Source: an uncultured Clostridia bacterium (lineage in GTDB: Bacteria; Bacillota; Clostridia; Lachnospirales; Lachnospiraceae). From it: a stretch of DNA of 63,845 nucleotides. Below the pieces are notes generated by a model. The model saw nothing but the letters and a program-made list of their open reading frames with translations. It did not search any database and had not been told where the DNA came from. The DNA lies in assembly GCA_947643415.1 (NCBI GenBank), contig CANRWA010000018.1, forward strand, positions 1 to 63,845, read 5' to 3'. Position numbers and translations under genes: made by a program. Positions 1-9,323 of the stretch are shown here, piece by piece (the first letter of the stretch is position 1; each line of letters opens with the position of its first letter).

Positions 1-54
1 GGAGAAACAATGCATTTTTCGTGTGCTGTGATATGCCGGACAGGAGACGGAATG

Positions 55-98
55 GAATCCGCCGCTTTGAACCCCACAAATTTTAAGCGATTGCCCTA
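55..98 (+). repeat. Partial copy of palindromic repeat R2
   Basis: The stretch from the loop through the right arm (CCGCCGCTTTGA followed by CCCACAAATTTTAAGCGATT) nearly repeats the right half of the perfect hairpin at 10308-10375. The left arm is missing or unrecognisable here. It is non-coding and lies upstream of the acetyltransferase gene, so it is read as a broken copy of a dispersed repeat. Confidence 0.7.
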
Positions 99-137
99 GG
101 AGGGGCGTATAAAAAATAACGGCGAAAGGAGAAAAGG

Positions 138-623
138 ATGGAGATTCTGACAGAGTGGAGTCCGGAGTGGGAGGATGCCCTGCAGGAGTATAAAGAGGAA
201 TTCAGGGAAGCAGGCATGGATTGGGAAGGGACTTATGGCATGGATAGGGCAGGAACAGAAGGAACTGCCCTAAATGGCTATGTTTCCAGTACATATCTGT
301 ATGTAAGTGAAGAAAGAGACCAGCTTCTTGGACTGATAAACCTGCGCCGGAATCAGACGAGGGAGAGTCTGGTACAGATCGGTAATATAGGATTCAGCAT
401 CCGCCCCAGTGAACAGGGGAAGGGCTATGCAGTCCGTATGCTGCAGGAGGCAGCCCCGCTTTCCCTGCTACAGGGGATCATCCCCTGGTATATGGTATGC
501 CTGGCGGATAATATGGCTTCTAAAAGGGTCATCGATAGGCTGGGAGGGAGGAAACAGGGAGAGACAGAGCAGGGAGACGGACTGCCTGCCTTAAAGAGAT
601 ATGTGGTATATGATGTTTTTTGA
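138..623 (+). CDS. GNAT family N-acetyltransferase
   Basis: A 161-residue protein of the usual single-domain GNAT length. It should transfer an acetyl group from acetyl-CoA to an amine; the substrate cannot be told. The segment RPSEQGKGYAVRML near residues 92-105 fits the acetyl-CoA pyrophosphate-binding loop (Q/RxxGxG/A), and a following stretch ending in NMASKRVIDRLGG matches the last conserved GNAT motif, where an Asn precedes a helix. The ATG at 138 follows GAAAGGAGAAAAGG, a good ribosome binding site. The gene stands alone between a repeat remnant and a MATE gene. The family assignment is firm, the function open. Confidence 0.85.
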   Translation: MEILTEWSPEWEDALQEYKEEFREAGMDWEGTYGMDRAGTEGTALNGYVSSTYLYVSEERDQLLGLINLRRNQTRESLVQIGNIGFSIRPSEQGKGYAVRMLQEAAPLSLLQGIIPWYMVCLADNMASKRVIDRLGGRKQGETEQGDGLPALKRYVVYDVF

Positions 624-689
624 TTGCTTTCTTTTCTGCATCGTGGTAAAATGAGTTACCAAATATTTGTATATGGTTAACTTATCATT

Positions 690-725
690 AGCTCAACGGC
701 GCCGATTAGAACCCGCCATTGAGCT
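690..725 (+). repeat. Palindromic repeat R1 (variant copy)
   Basis: AGCTCAACGG at the left and CCATTGAGCT at the right form near-perfect inverted ends around a short loop. The same unit, with small changes, recurs at 15206, 26339, 36977, 40155 and 48882. This copy ends about 24 bases before the MATE start codon and within its 5' leader. Confidence 0.75.
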
Positions 726-748
726 GGAAAAGAAGAGGGCATTCAGAT

Positions 749-2122
749 ATGGCAGGCAAAAGTACAATGCAGGATATGACTGTAGGAAATCCGACATCAC
801 ACATATTGAAATTTTTCTTCCCGCTGCTTTTTGGTATGCTGTTCCAGCAGTTTTACAATCTGGTGGATACAGCTATCGTGGGTAAATTTCTTGGTCCGAA
901 GGCCCTTGCGGCAGTAGGGGCTACGGGGTCTGTGAATTTTCTTGTGATCGGGTTCTGTATGGGAGTCTGTAATGGTTTTGCTATTCCGGTTGCACAGAAG
1001 TTCGGTGCCAAAGATGAGAGCGGGCTCAGGCGGTTTGTGGCAAACAGTGTCTGGCTTGCCATTATGTTTGCTGTGATTATGACTGTGGCCGTATCGCTTC
1101 TCTGCCAGGATATCCTTATCTGGATGGATACTCCGACAGATATTTTGGAAGGGGCATATTCTTATATATTTGTGATATTTCTTGGGATTCCGGTGACATA
1201 TCTGTATAATCTGCTCTCTGGTTTTATGAGGGCATTGGGGGACAGCAGGACTCCGCTGATATTTCTCATTATTTCGTCCCTGTTGAATATAGGGTTTGAC
1301 CTGGCTGCTATCCTTGCATTCCACATGGGAGTGGCGGGAGCTGCCTATGCGACAGTACTGGCACAGTTGATATCTGGTGTCCTGTGTCTGGCCTATATGA
1401 TTAAAAAGTTTCCGATTCTCCATATTCAGAAAGGTGAGTGGCACCTGAATGGGCATTGTGTGGCACGGTTATGTGGTATGGGGATTCCTATGGGGCTGCA
1501 ATATTCCATTACTGCCATTGGCAGTGTTATCCTGCAAAAGTCGGTAAACCGCCTTGGTTCTACAGTTGTAGCAGCAATTGCCTCTGGGGGAAAACTCAGC
1601 ATGTTCCTGTGTTGTCCTTTTGATGCTATGGGTTCTACTATGGCTACCTATGCCGGGCAGAATCTGGGGGCAAAGAAACTTGACCGTGTGGATCGTGGGA
1701 TCTTTTCCTGCAGCCGGCTGGCTCTTGTATATTCGGTGCTGGCATTTGTGGTTGTCTTCTTTGCCGGAAAGTATATGGCACTTCTCTTTGTTGATAGGGA
1801 CGAGACAGAGCTTGTAGGATTGATCCAGGCATTTCTTCGCTGGAATGGGGCTTTTTATTTTCCACTGGCACTGGTAAATATTGTGAGGTTTACGATCCAG
1901 GGGCTGGGATTTGGCAAGCTGGCGATCCTGGCAGGAGTGTGCGAGATGGTGGCAAGGGGTGTAGTCGGGTTCTTTTTTGTCCCCAAGATAGGATTTACGG
2001 CGGCATGTACTGCCAGCCCAGTTGCATGGATATTGGCGGATGCCTTTTTGATACCGGCATATTTCTTGGTGGTTCGCTATCTGAAGAAGCATATTTTTGG
2101 GAAAGGGGCTGAGACGACATGA
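749..2122 (+). CDS. MATE family efflux transporter
   Basis: A 457-residue integral membrane protein with about 12 hydrophobic segments, the normal MATE size. MATE proteins export drugs or metabolites in exchange for Na+ or H+; the substrate is unknown. Family features are the early P-L-L-FGMLFQQFYNLVDTAIVG segment, which places the gene in the DinF/NorM-like group common in Clostridia, and the mid-protein GAGQNLGAKK-like motif (here YAGQNLGAKKLDR). A TTG at 719 is in frame, but the ATG at 749 follows AGAGGG and gives the family N-terminus. The stop overlaps the start of the HAD gene in an ATGA, so the two are translationally coupled. The same pairing occurs at 19156-21308. Confidence 0.9.
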   Translation: MAGKSTMQDMTVGNPTSHILKFFFPLLFGMLFQQFYNLVDTAIVGKFLGPKALAAVGATGSVNFLVIGFCMGVCNGFAIPVAQKFGAKDESGLRRFVANSVWLAIMFAVIMTVAVSLLCQDILIWMDTPTDILEGAYSYIFVIFLGIPVTYLYNLLSGFMRALGDSRTPLIFLIISSLLNIGFDLAAILAFHMGVAGAAYATVLAQLISGVLCLAYMIKKFPILHIQKGEWHLNGHCVARLCGMGIPMGLQYSITAIGSVILQKSVNRLGSTVVAAIASGGKLSMFLCCPFDAMGSTMATYAGQNLGAKKLDRVDRGIFSCSRLALVYSVLAFVVVFFAGKYMALLFVDRDETELVGLIQAFLRWNGAFYFPLALVNIVRFTIQGLGFGKLAILAGVCEMVARGVVGFFFVPKIGFTAACTASPVAWILADAFLIPAYFLVVRYLKKHIFGKGAETT

Positions 2123-2961
2123 TAAAACTGATTGCCTTTGATCTGGATGGGACACTGTTTGATGACCATAAGAGGATCCGTCCGGAGACAAAGGGAATCC
2201 TGGAGAAGGCAGCCAGGAGGGGAATTGAGACCGTGCCTGCTACAGGCAGGCCATATAAGGGGCTGTGTTCTGAGGTAGAGAAGCTGCAGGGATTCCGATA
2301 TGTACTTACTACCAATGGAGGCGGGATCTATGAAAGAGAGACGGGGACATGCATCTACCAGGACTGTATGAAACTGGAGGAACTCCTTCCGCTGTTGTTA
2401 CGCCTGGAAGAACTGGATGTTATGGCAGATGCTTTTGTACAGGGAGATTCATATATGACGAAGCGTAAGGTATCCCTTATTGATAGAATTAATGGCCCGG
2501 AAGAGATAAAGGATTATATCCGTACGTCAAGGATTGTGGTGGAAGATCAGGCGGCTGTTCTCCGGGCAAGAGGAGATGATGTGGAGAAATTGACCATCAA
2601 TTTTGCCACTGATGAAGAGGGGAGAAGGATTGACTATGATAAGGCGTGGAAAATACTGGAAGATTTTCCTGGATTTCATCCGGTATCAGGAGGGATGCAG
2701 AATATCGAGGTGACAGCAGGAGGGGTGTCCAAGGGCAGTGCACTTCTGTGGCTGGGGGAATACCTTAAAATACAGCCAGAAGAGATGATTGCATTTGGCG
2801 ACAGTGGGAATGATATAGATATGCTGCGGGCTGCCGGAATCGGTGTGGCGATGGGGAATGCAGAGGAAGAGGCAAAGGCCGCTGCTGATTTTGTGACACT
2901 TGCCAATACAGAAGATGGTATTGTATATGCATTAAAGAAATATATACCTGAGCTGATATAG
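2119..2961 (+). CDS. Cof-type HAD family hydrolase
   Basis: A 280-residue phosphatase of the HAD superfamily, Cof subfamily (type IIB cap). Such enzymes dephosphorylate sugar phosphates or flavin-related phosphates in the cytosol; the real substrate is not shown. The nucleophile motif FDLDGTLFDD is at residues 7-16 and motif IV FGDSGNDIDML lies near residue 226, with the cap domain between. The start overlaps the MATE stop by four bases, suggesting one transcript. The same MATE-HAD order recurs in the second pair, which suggests a linked task, though none is known. Confidence 0.9.
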   Translation: MIKLIAFDLDGTLFDDHKRIRPETKGILEKAARRGIETVPATGRPYKGLCSEVEKLQGFRYVLTTNGGGIYERETGTCIYQDCMKLEELLPLLLRLEELDVMADAFVQGDSYMTKRKVSLIDRINGPEEIKDYIRTSRIVVEDQAAVLRARGDDVEKLTINFATDEEGRRIDYDKAWKILEDFPGFHPVSGGMQNIEVTAGGVSKGSALLWLGEYLKIQPEEMIAFGDSGNDIDMLRAAGIGVAMGNAEEEAKAAADFVTLANTEDGIVYALKKYIPELI

Positions 2962-2979
2962 CTGGAAGGAGGAGACATT

Positions 2980-3960
2980 GTGGAAGTGGTTTTCAATATT
3001 TTATTGTTGGTAGTGGGATTTGTTTTGCTCATCAAGGGGGCAGATTTCTTTGTGGAGGGAAGTGCCGCTGTTGCCCGGTATTTTAAAGTTCCGGGGGTTA
3101 TTATTGGTCTTACTGTTGTGGCGATGGGAACCAGTGCGCCAGAGCTTGCTGTCAGCGTGTCGGCGGGACTGTCAGGGTCGAATGAGATCGCCGTGAGCAA
3201 TGTGGTGGGCTCAAATATTTTTAATCTCCTGATGGTGTTGGGAATCTGTGCCATGATGAAACCGTTACCAGTGGATCCTGGTATCAAAAAACGTGATTTT
3301 CCCATATCATTGGTGGCGACGCTGCTGGTGATCCTGCTGGGCGGAAATCTTGTCCTGTCAGGCAGGTGTACGGATTTTCATGATCCCAATGCATCAGCAG
3401 GAACGATATTCCGGTGGAATGGGTTGATCCTGGTGGCAGCCTTTATTCTGTATCTGGCATACACAATATATATTGCCAGAAAAAACCGGATAGAGGAAGA
3501 AGAGGGAGAGCAGCCCTCCATTGGGAAAAGCATCCTTTTCATTATTATCGGCCTGGCTGGGATCATTATCGGCGGAAAGCTTGTGGTAAACAGTGCAAAG
3601 GCGCTGGCTGTGTTATGGGGGATGAGTGAGACGCTGATCGGCCTTACTATTGTGGCCATCGGGACAAGCCTGCCTGAGCTGGTTACTTCTATCGTGGCGT
3701 CCTCTAAGGGGCAGAATGGAATGGCCATTGGAAATGTGGTGGGGTCTAATATATTTAATCTTCTTCTTATACTGGGGGTATCAGGTTCCCTTCATCCTAT
3801 TGTCATCACTGTTGCTTCCTTTGTGGATCTGGGAATGCTTCTGGGCGTCAGCCTGATCGCCTATGCTTTTGTCTGTAGCGGCAGGCGGGTCAACCGGGCA
3901 GAGGGAGCAGTTATGACACTTATGTATATTGCCTATACGGCCTATGCGATTATACGGTAA
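2980..3960 (+). CDS. Calcium/sodium antiporter (CaCA family, YrbG-like)
   Basis: A 326-residue membrane protein with the internal two-fold repeat typical of cation/Ca2+ exchangers: GTSAPELAVS near residue 50 and GTSLPELVTS near residue 228, each followed by a GNVVGSNIFN-type or SNVVGSNIFN-type motif. These two alpha-repeats form the ion path, and the Glu residues bind the cation. It should extrude Ca2+ using the Na+ gradient. The GTG at 2980 is chosen because GGAAGGAGGAG precedes it at good distance. It follows the HAD gene by 18 bases and is probably co-transcribed. A strong terminator ends the unit. Confidence 0.92.
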   Translation: MEVVFNILLLVVGFVLLIKGADFFVEGSAAVARYFKVPGVIIGLTVVAMGTSAPELAVSVSAGLSGSNEIAVSNVVGSNIFNLLMVLGICAMMKPLPVDPGIKKRDFPISLVATLLVILLGGNLVLSGRCTDFHDPNASAGTIFRWNGLILVAAFILYLAYTIYIARKNRIEEEEGEQPSIGKSILFIIIGLAGIIIGGKLVVNSAKALAVLWGMSETLIGLTIVAIGTSLPELVTSIVASSKGQNGMAIGNVVGSNIFNLLLILGVSGSLHPIVITVASFVDLGMLLGVSLIAYAFVCSGRRVNRAEGAVMTLMYIAYTAYAIIR

Positions 3961-3987
3961 AAGGATTGTCGTATAAATATGTAAAAA

Positions 3988-4027
3988 GTCTGATCAGGGG
4001 AGTTTTAAATCCTGGTCAGATTTTTTT
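3988..4027 (+). terminator. Rho-independent terminator after the Ca2+/Na+ antiporter
   Basis: TCTGATCAGG and CCTGGTCAGA form a 10-pair stem (one G-T pair) followed by seven T residues. It closes the 749-3960 unit and separates it from the DeoR promoter. Confidence 0.9.
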
Positions 4028-4094
4028 GTTAAATCTATACAAATATTATACTAAAATATTGTGGAATATTTTGGAAGAAAATGAAATAAATTGA

Positions 4095-4123
4095 TTGACA
4101 ATGAAAGAATTTGAAAGTATAAT
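4095..4123 (+). promoter_or_regulatory. SigA-type promoter of the DeoR/fructose PTS unit
   Basis: TTGACA at 4095-4100 and TATAAT at 4118-4123 are separated by exactly 17 bases. Both hexamers match consensus, about 30 bases ahead of the DeoR start. Confidence 0.85.
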
Positions 4124-4153
4124 GATGACAATATAAGAAACGGAGGTGAGTGA

Positions 4154-4930
4154 TTGCTTACAGAGGAACGTTTACAGACCATTCAGAACATGGTCGAGAG
4201 AAGGAAAAGTGCATCGATCCAGGAGCTGGTGGATGAGCTGGATATCTCAGAGTCGACGGTGCGGCGCGACCTGACACTGCTGGACCAGCAGGGAAGGATC
4301 AGCAAAGTGCGCGGGGGTGCCATGGCGTGTGGCAGCCATTATAGTACAGAAGATGATTCTGTGACCAGCCGCAGAGACAGGAATCTGAAAGAAAAGCAGT
4401 CAATCGCCTGTTATGCCGCTTCACTGATTGAGCCACATGATTTTGTTTATCTTGATGCTGGGACGACGACAGAATTGGTTATTGATTACCTGGAAGAGCG
4501 GGATGTGGTTTTTGTGACAAATGCCTTGTCCCATGCCAGGAAACTTTCGCTGCTGGGATATACAACATATATCCTGGGAGGGGAATTTAAGGCGACCACA
4601 GAGGCTGTTGTGGGAGACGAGGCAGTGCAGAGCCTTCAAAAGTATAATTTTACAAAAGGTTTCTGGGGGACAAATGGCGTCAGCCTGAAAGGCGGTTTTG
4701 CCACACCAGACGTAAGGGAGGCAATGATCAAAAAAACGGCCATGGAGAATTGTTCAGAATGTTTTGTTTTGTGTGATTCCAGCAAATTTTCGCAGATTTC
4801 CTGTGTAAAATTTAGTGAAATTGCAAACGCTGTCATTATTACAACAGAACTCACGAAAGAAATATTGGGTGATGAGTATAATGATTATGAATCGGTTGGA
4901 AGTTTTATGCTTGCAAAAAACCAACTGTGA
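4154..4930 (+). CDS. DeoR/GlpR family transcriptional regulator
   Basis: A 258-residue repressor with an N-terminal winged helix (residues 5-57; SISESTVRRDLTLLDQQG-like recognition region) and a C-terminal sugar-phosphate sensing domain containing DAGTTTELVIDYL and the glycine-rich VVGDEAV region. Proteins of this family next to fructose PTS genes usually act as FruR and respond to fructose 1-phosphate. The TTG at 4154 is taken as start because CGGAGGTGAG lies just before it and the protein begins MLTEERLQTI as family members do. It is 49 bases from the PTS gene and probably represses it. No 1-phosphofructokinase gene lies between them. Confidence 0.9.
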   Translation: MLTEERLQTIQNMVERRKSASIQELVDELDISESTVRRDLTLLDQQGRISKVRGGAMACGSHYSTEDDSVTSRRDRNLKEKQSIACYAASLIEPHDFVYLDAGTTTELVIDYLEERDVVFVTNALSHARKLSLLGYTTYILGGEFKATTEAVVGDEAVQSLQKYNFTKGFWGTNGVSLKGGFATPDVREAMIKKTAMENCSECFVLCDSSKFSQISCVKFSEIANAVIITTELTKEILGDEYNDYESVGSFMLAKNQL

Positions 4931-4979
4931 TGCCGGACTAGTCCGGTGCCACAGGAAAAAAATAAGGAGGTTGAGGAAT

Positions 4980-7040
4980 ATGAGGATTACAGATTTACTT
5001 AGCCCAGAAAGCATTCGCCTAAATGGCAGGGCTGACAACAAGAAGGATGCCCTGGACCAGATGGTGGATCTAATGGCGAAAAGCGGAAAGATACGCGATG
5101 TGGAAAAGTACCGCAAAGGTGTTTATGCCAGAGAGGAAGAGAGTACCACAGGAATCGGAGAGGGGATCGCTATTCCGCACTGTAAGTCGGATGCTGTCAG
5201 GGAGCCGGGACTGGCTGCCATGACCATGGCAGATGGTGTTGATTTTGATTCTCTTGACGGAGAACCGGCAAACTTGTTTTTCCTGATCGCAGCACCGAAT
5301 ACAGAGGATAATGTACATCTGGATGTGCTGAGTAAGCTGTCGGTATTGCTGATGGATGAGGATTTTACAGCCCGGCTGCGCCAGGCAAAAGATGTTTCTG
5401 AATTCCTGCGGGTAATCGATGAAGCAGAGAGCGATAAAGACGAGGGAAAACAGGAGACCACAGTTTCGGGGCCATCCACATCCAAAAAGATCCTTGCCGT
5501 GACGGGGTGTCCTACAGGAATCGCCCATACTTATATGGCTGCTGAGGCACTGGAGAAAAAGGCAAAGGAACTGGGATACGCCATTAAGGTTGAGACGAGA
5601 GGCTCCGGAGGTGCCAAAAATGTACTGACAGCAGAAGACATTGCCAGTGCAGACGGCATCATCGTAGCAGCAGATACAAAAGTACCCATGGACCGTTTTG
5701 CAGGAAAACGGGTTGTCATTACCAAGGTGGCAAATGGTATTAACAAATCAGGTGAATTGATTGAGGAGGCACTGAGCGGCAGGGCTCCGGTCTATGAGGC
5801 AGGTGCTGCCAGCGGAGATGCCGGGAAAGAAGAGGAAGGGAAAGGTGGTGTCGGCCATCAGGTTTACACCCATCTGATGAATGGTGTTTCCCATATGCTG
5901 CCGTTTGTTATTGGCGGAGGAATCTTGACGGCATTGGCATTTCTCATTGATACATTGTGCGGCTATGGAACCAGTGGCGGCGCAAACTTTGGAAGCTGTA
6001 CTCCGTTATCGGCATTTTTTAAGTATATCGGTGGATTATCCATGGACATGATGGTGCCGGTCCTGGCTGGTTATATCGCCTACTCCATTGCTGACCGTCC
6101 TGGCCTTGCGGTGGGATTTGCCGGGGGACTCCTGGCAGCGAAGGGAAATGCGTTACTGGCAGGTTATGCTGTGTTTGGAGACAAGATCGATTCTCTTGGC
6201 GGGTTCAATAAATTTATTGCGAATTTTGCCTTTGTAGGGGAAAATAGTGGAAATACCGTATCTGGTTTCCTGGGAGGTATTGTAGCGGGATTCCTGGCAG
6301 GATTTATCGTATTAGGACTTAAGAAACTGTGTGAAAATCTTCCTGATGCACTGGATGGGATTAAACCGACCCTGATCTATCCGCTGGCTGGTATCTTTGC
6401 AGTTGGTGTGCTGATGTGCTTTATCTTCAATCCGCTGATCGGTCTTATCAACACAGGGCTCAGTAATATGCTCAGTGGTATTGCCGATGCCGGAATGATC
6501 ACAGTTCTCGGACTGATCCTGGGGGCAATGATGGCGATCGATATGGGAGGCCCGATCAACAAGGCAGCATATGTATTCGGAAGTGGTATGCTGGCTACGG
6601 CAGCCCAGATGATGGCAGAAGGGGCACAGGCCTCTGATCCGGCAGTACAGGCGTGCTTTATTTCCATGGCTGCCATTATGGTGGGTGGTATGGTGCCTCC
6701 TATCGGTATCGCCGTTGCCTGCTGGCTGTTCCCAAAGAAGTTTACAAAGGCAGAGAGAGGTTCTGCGGTATCTAATATCGTAATGGGCTGTTCTTTCATC
6801 ACCGAGGGTGCGATCCCCTTTGCCGCAGCAGATCCGGCTCATGTGATCCCCTGTACCATGGTAGGTGCCGGCGTGGCAGGATTTCTGTCAGCACTGTTTG
6901 GCTGTACACTGATGGCGCCGCATGGAGGTATCTTTGTATTTGCTACAGTAGGAAATCCATTTATGTATATTGTGGCATGGCTTATCGGTTCGGCAGTAAC
7001 AGCAGTTATGCTCGGATTTATCAAGAAAAATGCAGAGTAA
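4980..7040 (+). CDS. fruA: PTS fructose transporter subunit IIABC
   Basis: A 686-residue fused PTS permease that imports and phosphorylates fructose to fructose 1-phosphate. The order is EIIA (residues 1-145, phospho-His in IPHCKSD near residue 67), EIIB (about 165-270, active Cys in AVTGCPTGIAHTYMA near 176) and membrane EIIC (about 290-686, with GVSHMLPFVIGGGILTALAF and several helices). The reading frame is open further upstream, but the ATG at 4980 follows AAGGAGGTTGAGG and starts with the EIIA fold MRITDLLSP. It sits directly behind a DeoR regulator. The usual fruK partner is absent from the locus and must be elsewhere or replaced. Related mannose-type substrates cannot be fully excluded. 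Confidence 0.92.
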   Translation: MRITDLLSPESIRLNGRADNKKDALDQMVDLMAKSGKIRDVEKYRKGVYAREEESTTGIGEGIAIPHCKSDAVREPGLAAMTMADGVDFDSLDGEPANLFFLIAAPNTEDNVHLDVLSKLSVLLMDEDFTARLRQAKDVSEFLRVIDEAESDKDEGKQETTVSGPSTSKKILAVTGCPTGIAHTYMAAEALEKKAKELGYAIKVETRGSGGAKNVLTAEDIASADGIIVAADTKVPMDRFAGKRVVITKVANGINKSGELIEEALSGRAPVYEAGAASGDAGKEEEGKGGVGHQVYTHLMNGVSHMLPFVIGGGILTALAFLIDTLCGYGTSGGANFGSCTPLSAFFKYIGGLSMDMMVPVLAGYIAYSIADRPGLAVGFAGGLLAAKGNALLAGYAVFGDKIDSLGGFNKFIANFAFVGENSGNTVSGFLGGIVAGFLAGFIVLGLKKLCENLPDALDGIKPTLIYPLAGIFAVGVLMCFIFNPLIGLINTGLSNMLSGIADAGMITVLGLILGAMMAIDMGGPINKAAYVFGSGMLATAAQMMAEGAQASDPAVQACFISMAAIMVGGMVPPIGIAVACWLFPKKFTKAERGSAVSNIVMGCSFITEGAIPFAAADPAHVIPCTMVGAGVAGFLSALFGCTLMAPHGGIFVFATVGNPFMYIVAWLIGSAVTAVMLGFIKKNAE

Positions 7041-7060
7041 TGACGTTTGGCGGGAGATCG

Positions 7061-9064
7061 TTACCGCACTCTGACCATTAGCTTTATTACACGGTTCTGG
7101 AATCGTATGGTTACCGGGACCGTGTTTTTCTTTGAGGATTTTCTGGGTGTGGTTTTTTTCTTTGCCAGGATCACTCCTTTTTTGTTGATGGAAACATATT
7201 TCCTGGCTCCGGAGGTACAGGATATTTTGTATCTTGCCGGTGTGGCAGTGATCTTGAGCCGGAGCCTCGCCCCTTTTTTCAGGGTGAGGGTAGTGCCGCT
7301 TTTCAGAGCTTTTTTTCCTTTTTTAGGTAGGTTTACTTTCAGGGTGGTTTTCTTTAGTTTCTTTCTGGCGGCTGCCACTTCATGATACGATTTTGTGAAT
7401 GCCGATGACGTGATAGAAGTACAACTCTGCCTCGTCTTATCTAATAAAGTAGAAAATCCGTCTGGAAGGGCATCCGTAGTTCCGGCGGCATAGCCATAGT
7501 AACTGAGGGGATCTTCGGCAGTGCGGTAGTAACTGGCGATCTGTGTGGCACCTTTATCTGTTTTTGTAGTCTGAAACAGGCCTGTAAAGTTAGAAAGGGT
7601 ATTTGACAATTTCTTGTAACTGGACTTTGTATAGCCGGTTTTTTTGAGATTTGCCGCCTTCTTAATGGCAGGGAGAGGATTGCTTTTTGTTTTGGTTTTC
7701 ACAATGGTGAAGGTGTCTGCATAAGGTGCCCCTTTCGAGTCATAAGTTTTTACGGTCAGGGAATCCTTCTTCACAGAAAGGATAGAGAAAGTCGGCAGTG
7801 GCTGATTGGACCTCTCTGCTACATAGAACTGTTTTGAGGCAGCAAGGCCATACATTTTGCTGCCGGAGGAGGTGCCGAGGGAAAAGTAGGTAGTACCGGC
7901 CGGATTTGTAACAGTATTGCCGGGATATCGAATGGATGTGCCATCTAACATAGAGTAAGAGCGGGCATAAGAGTGGTCATGCCCGGAAAATACTACATCA
8001 ATGTTATACTCATCCATAAGCGGGGCGAAGATTGTCCGAAGATTAGCAGAGGTGCGGTTGGAATGCATCGTTCCGGAACCATAGATATCATGGTGCATGA
8101 GAACGATCCGCCACTTGGAATCCGGGTGTGCCTCCACTGCTTTTTTCATCAGTTTACGGTGGGCTGTGATCTTCCGGCTATTGCTGTTCAGTACAATAAA
8201 CAGGGCATTTCCGCGGCTGAAATAGTAGTCGCAGCCGGAAGGGGTGGCTCCATAGTTATCTTCGCTGTTTGGATTGTTGAAATGATATTTGTAATCGGTC
8301 CCTTTTGTTTCGTGATTGCCAATGGCTGCTGCCACAGGAATGCTCCTGAGCTGTGGCGGATAGAGGAAACCTGCATATTCACTCTCACGGATTCCCAGAC
8401 TGTCGTCATCTGTCTTGTAATTGACCTGGTCGCCTGCTGACAGAAGAAAAGAGGCATCGGGGGCCTTCAGCACAGCACGTTCCAGTGTCTGGTTCCAGTT
8501 ATAGGCATCGGCGGAGATATTTCCAGAGGCTCCGATCTGGGGATCGCCTGCCAGAATAGCTGTGACAGAAGAACTATCCGGACACTTGAAGGAAAATGTG
8601 CCAGACCAGTCCGCCTGGGCAGAATTATAATTTTCAGTATATTGGTAATAATAGGTGTATCCGGACTTCAGATATTTTTCCACAGAGACGTGATTTGCTG
8701 TTTGGTACAGGATGGTTCCATTGCTCCGTGAGACAGCCGTGGAAACACCGGCAAATGTTTTGTATGTTGAAAAATTGGAATCTGTACTGAGCCTGACCGC
8801 AGGGGTGCCGGTCTGCTCAGAATACCAGGAAAAATTCATACAGGATTCGTCTGCGCCTGGCGTGAGAATGATATTTCCGGTAGCGGTGGCAGATTGTGCC
8901 TGCCACCCGGAAAGCCAGTTCTGGTATTCAGGCAGGGTAAGGACGGTATCGGCAGCAGACATCTCTGTTTCGATGCCGGCTTCACCATAGGCAGAGGCAG
9001 GCATGGAGAGGTGGCTGTATAATATGCTGATGATCAGGAAAAATGCAGTTAATCGATATTTCAT
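7061..9064 (-). CDS. Secreted purple acid phosphatase-like metallophosphoesterase with Ig-like C-terminus
   Basis: A 667-residue exported protein. Residues 1-25 form a signal peptide ending in MPASAYG. An N-terminal fibronectin-like phosphatase domain (about 55-150) is followed by a calcineurin-like catalytic domain with all metal-binding blocks: AGDPQIG, SAGDQVN, AIGNHET, LMHHDIYG and FSGHDHSY. It should hydrolyse phosphate esters outside the cell. The last 90 residues are Lys/Thr-rich and beta-like (LKKGARLRLKITATP), resembling bacterial Ig-like wall-associated modules. The gene is convergent with fruA, 20 bases apart, and no sortase motif is seen. ATG at 9064 is preceded, on its strand, by GGAAAGGTCGTGAACAT. 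Confidence 0.88.
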   Translation of the reverse strand: MKYRLTAFFLIISILYSHLSMPASAYGEAGIETEMSAADTVLTLPEYQNWLSGWQAQSATATGNIILTPGADESCMNFSWYSEQTGTPAVRLSTDSNFSTYKTFAGVSTAVSRSNGTILYQTANHVSVEKYLKSGYTYYYQYTENYNSAQADWSGTFSFKCPDSSSVTAILAGDPQIGASGNISADAYNWNQTLERAVLKAPDASFLLSAGDQVNYKTDDDSLGIRESEYAGFLYPPQLRSIPVAAAIGNHETKGTDYKYHFNNPNSEDNYGATPSGCDYYFSRGNALFIVLNSNSRKITAHRKLMKKAVEAHPDSKWRIVLMHHDIYGSGTMHSNRTSANLRTIFAPLMDEYNIDVVFSGHDHSYARSYSMLDGTSIRYPGNTVTNPAGTTYFSLGTSSGSKMYGLAASKQFYVAERSNQPLPTFSILSVKKDSLTVKTYDSKGAPYADTFTIVKTKTKSNPLPAIKKAANLKKTGYTKSSYKKLSNTLSNFTGLFQTTKTDKGATQIASYYRTAEDPLSYYGYAAGTTDALPDGFSTLLDKTRQSCTSITSSAFTKSYHEVAAARKKLKKTTLKVNLPKKGKKALKSGTTLTLKKGARLRLKITATPARYKISCTSGARKYVSINKKGVILAKKKTTPRKSSKKNTVPVTIRFQNRVIKLMVRVR

Positions 9065-9201
9065 GTATGTTCACGACCTTTCCATCATTGTTTTGACTAT
9101 ATCGGGATTATAACATACGAAAGCGGATGGCTGCAATGAAACAAAGAATATTTCCACCTGTGCGGCTGCGATTCCATTTCACAAAATGTTCACAAAAATT
9201 A

Positions 9202-9228
9202 TTAGCACTCACTCTTGACGAGTGCTAA
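9202..9228. promoter_or_regulatory. CIRCE operator (HrcA binding site)
   Basis: TTAGCACTC, nine bases, then GAGTGCTAA: a perfect match to the CIRCE element bound by the heat-shock repressor HrcA. It overlaps the -35 box of the promoter for the two Hsp20 genes, so HrcA binding would block RNA polymerase until heat stress. Confidence 0.97.
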
Positions 9229-9243
9229 TAATAGTGATATAGT
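9215..9243 (+). promoter_or_regulatory. SigA-type promoter of the hsp20 pair
   Basis: TTGACG at 9215-9220 and TATAGT at 9238-9243, spacer 17 bases. The -35 box lies inside the CIRCE palindrome. Transcription would begin near 9250, leaving a leader of about 75 bases before the first Hsp20 gene. Confidence 0.85.
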
Positions 9244-9323
9244 ATAAGCAGATCAAAAAAAGGGGAAACGAAAGATCATATTCCCCCGAAGATCAATTAA
9301 ATTAAGAAAAGGAGAGATGCCTT

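Noticed and set aside
797..1456. 219-codon minus-strand frame opposite the first MATE gene
   Set aside because: Composition rich in His, Cys and Arg with no domain; it mirrors a well supported membrane protein gene.
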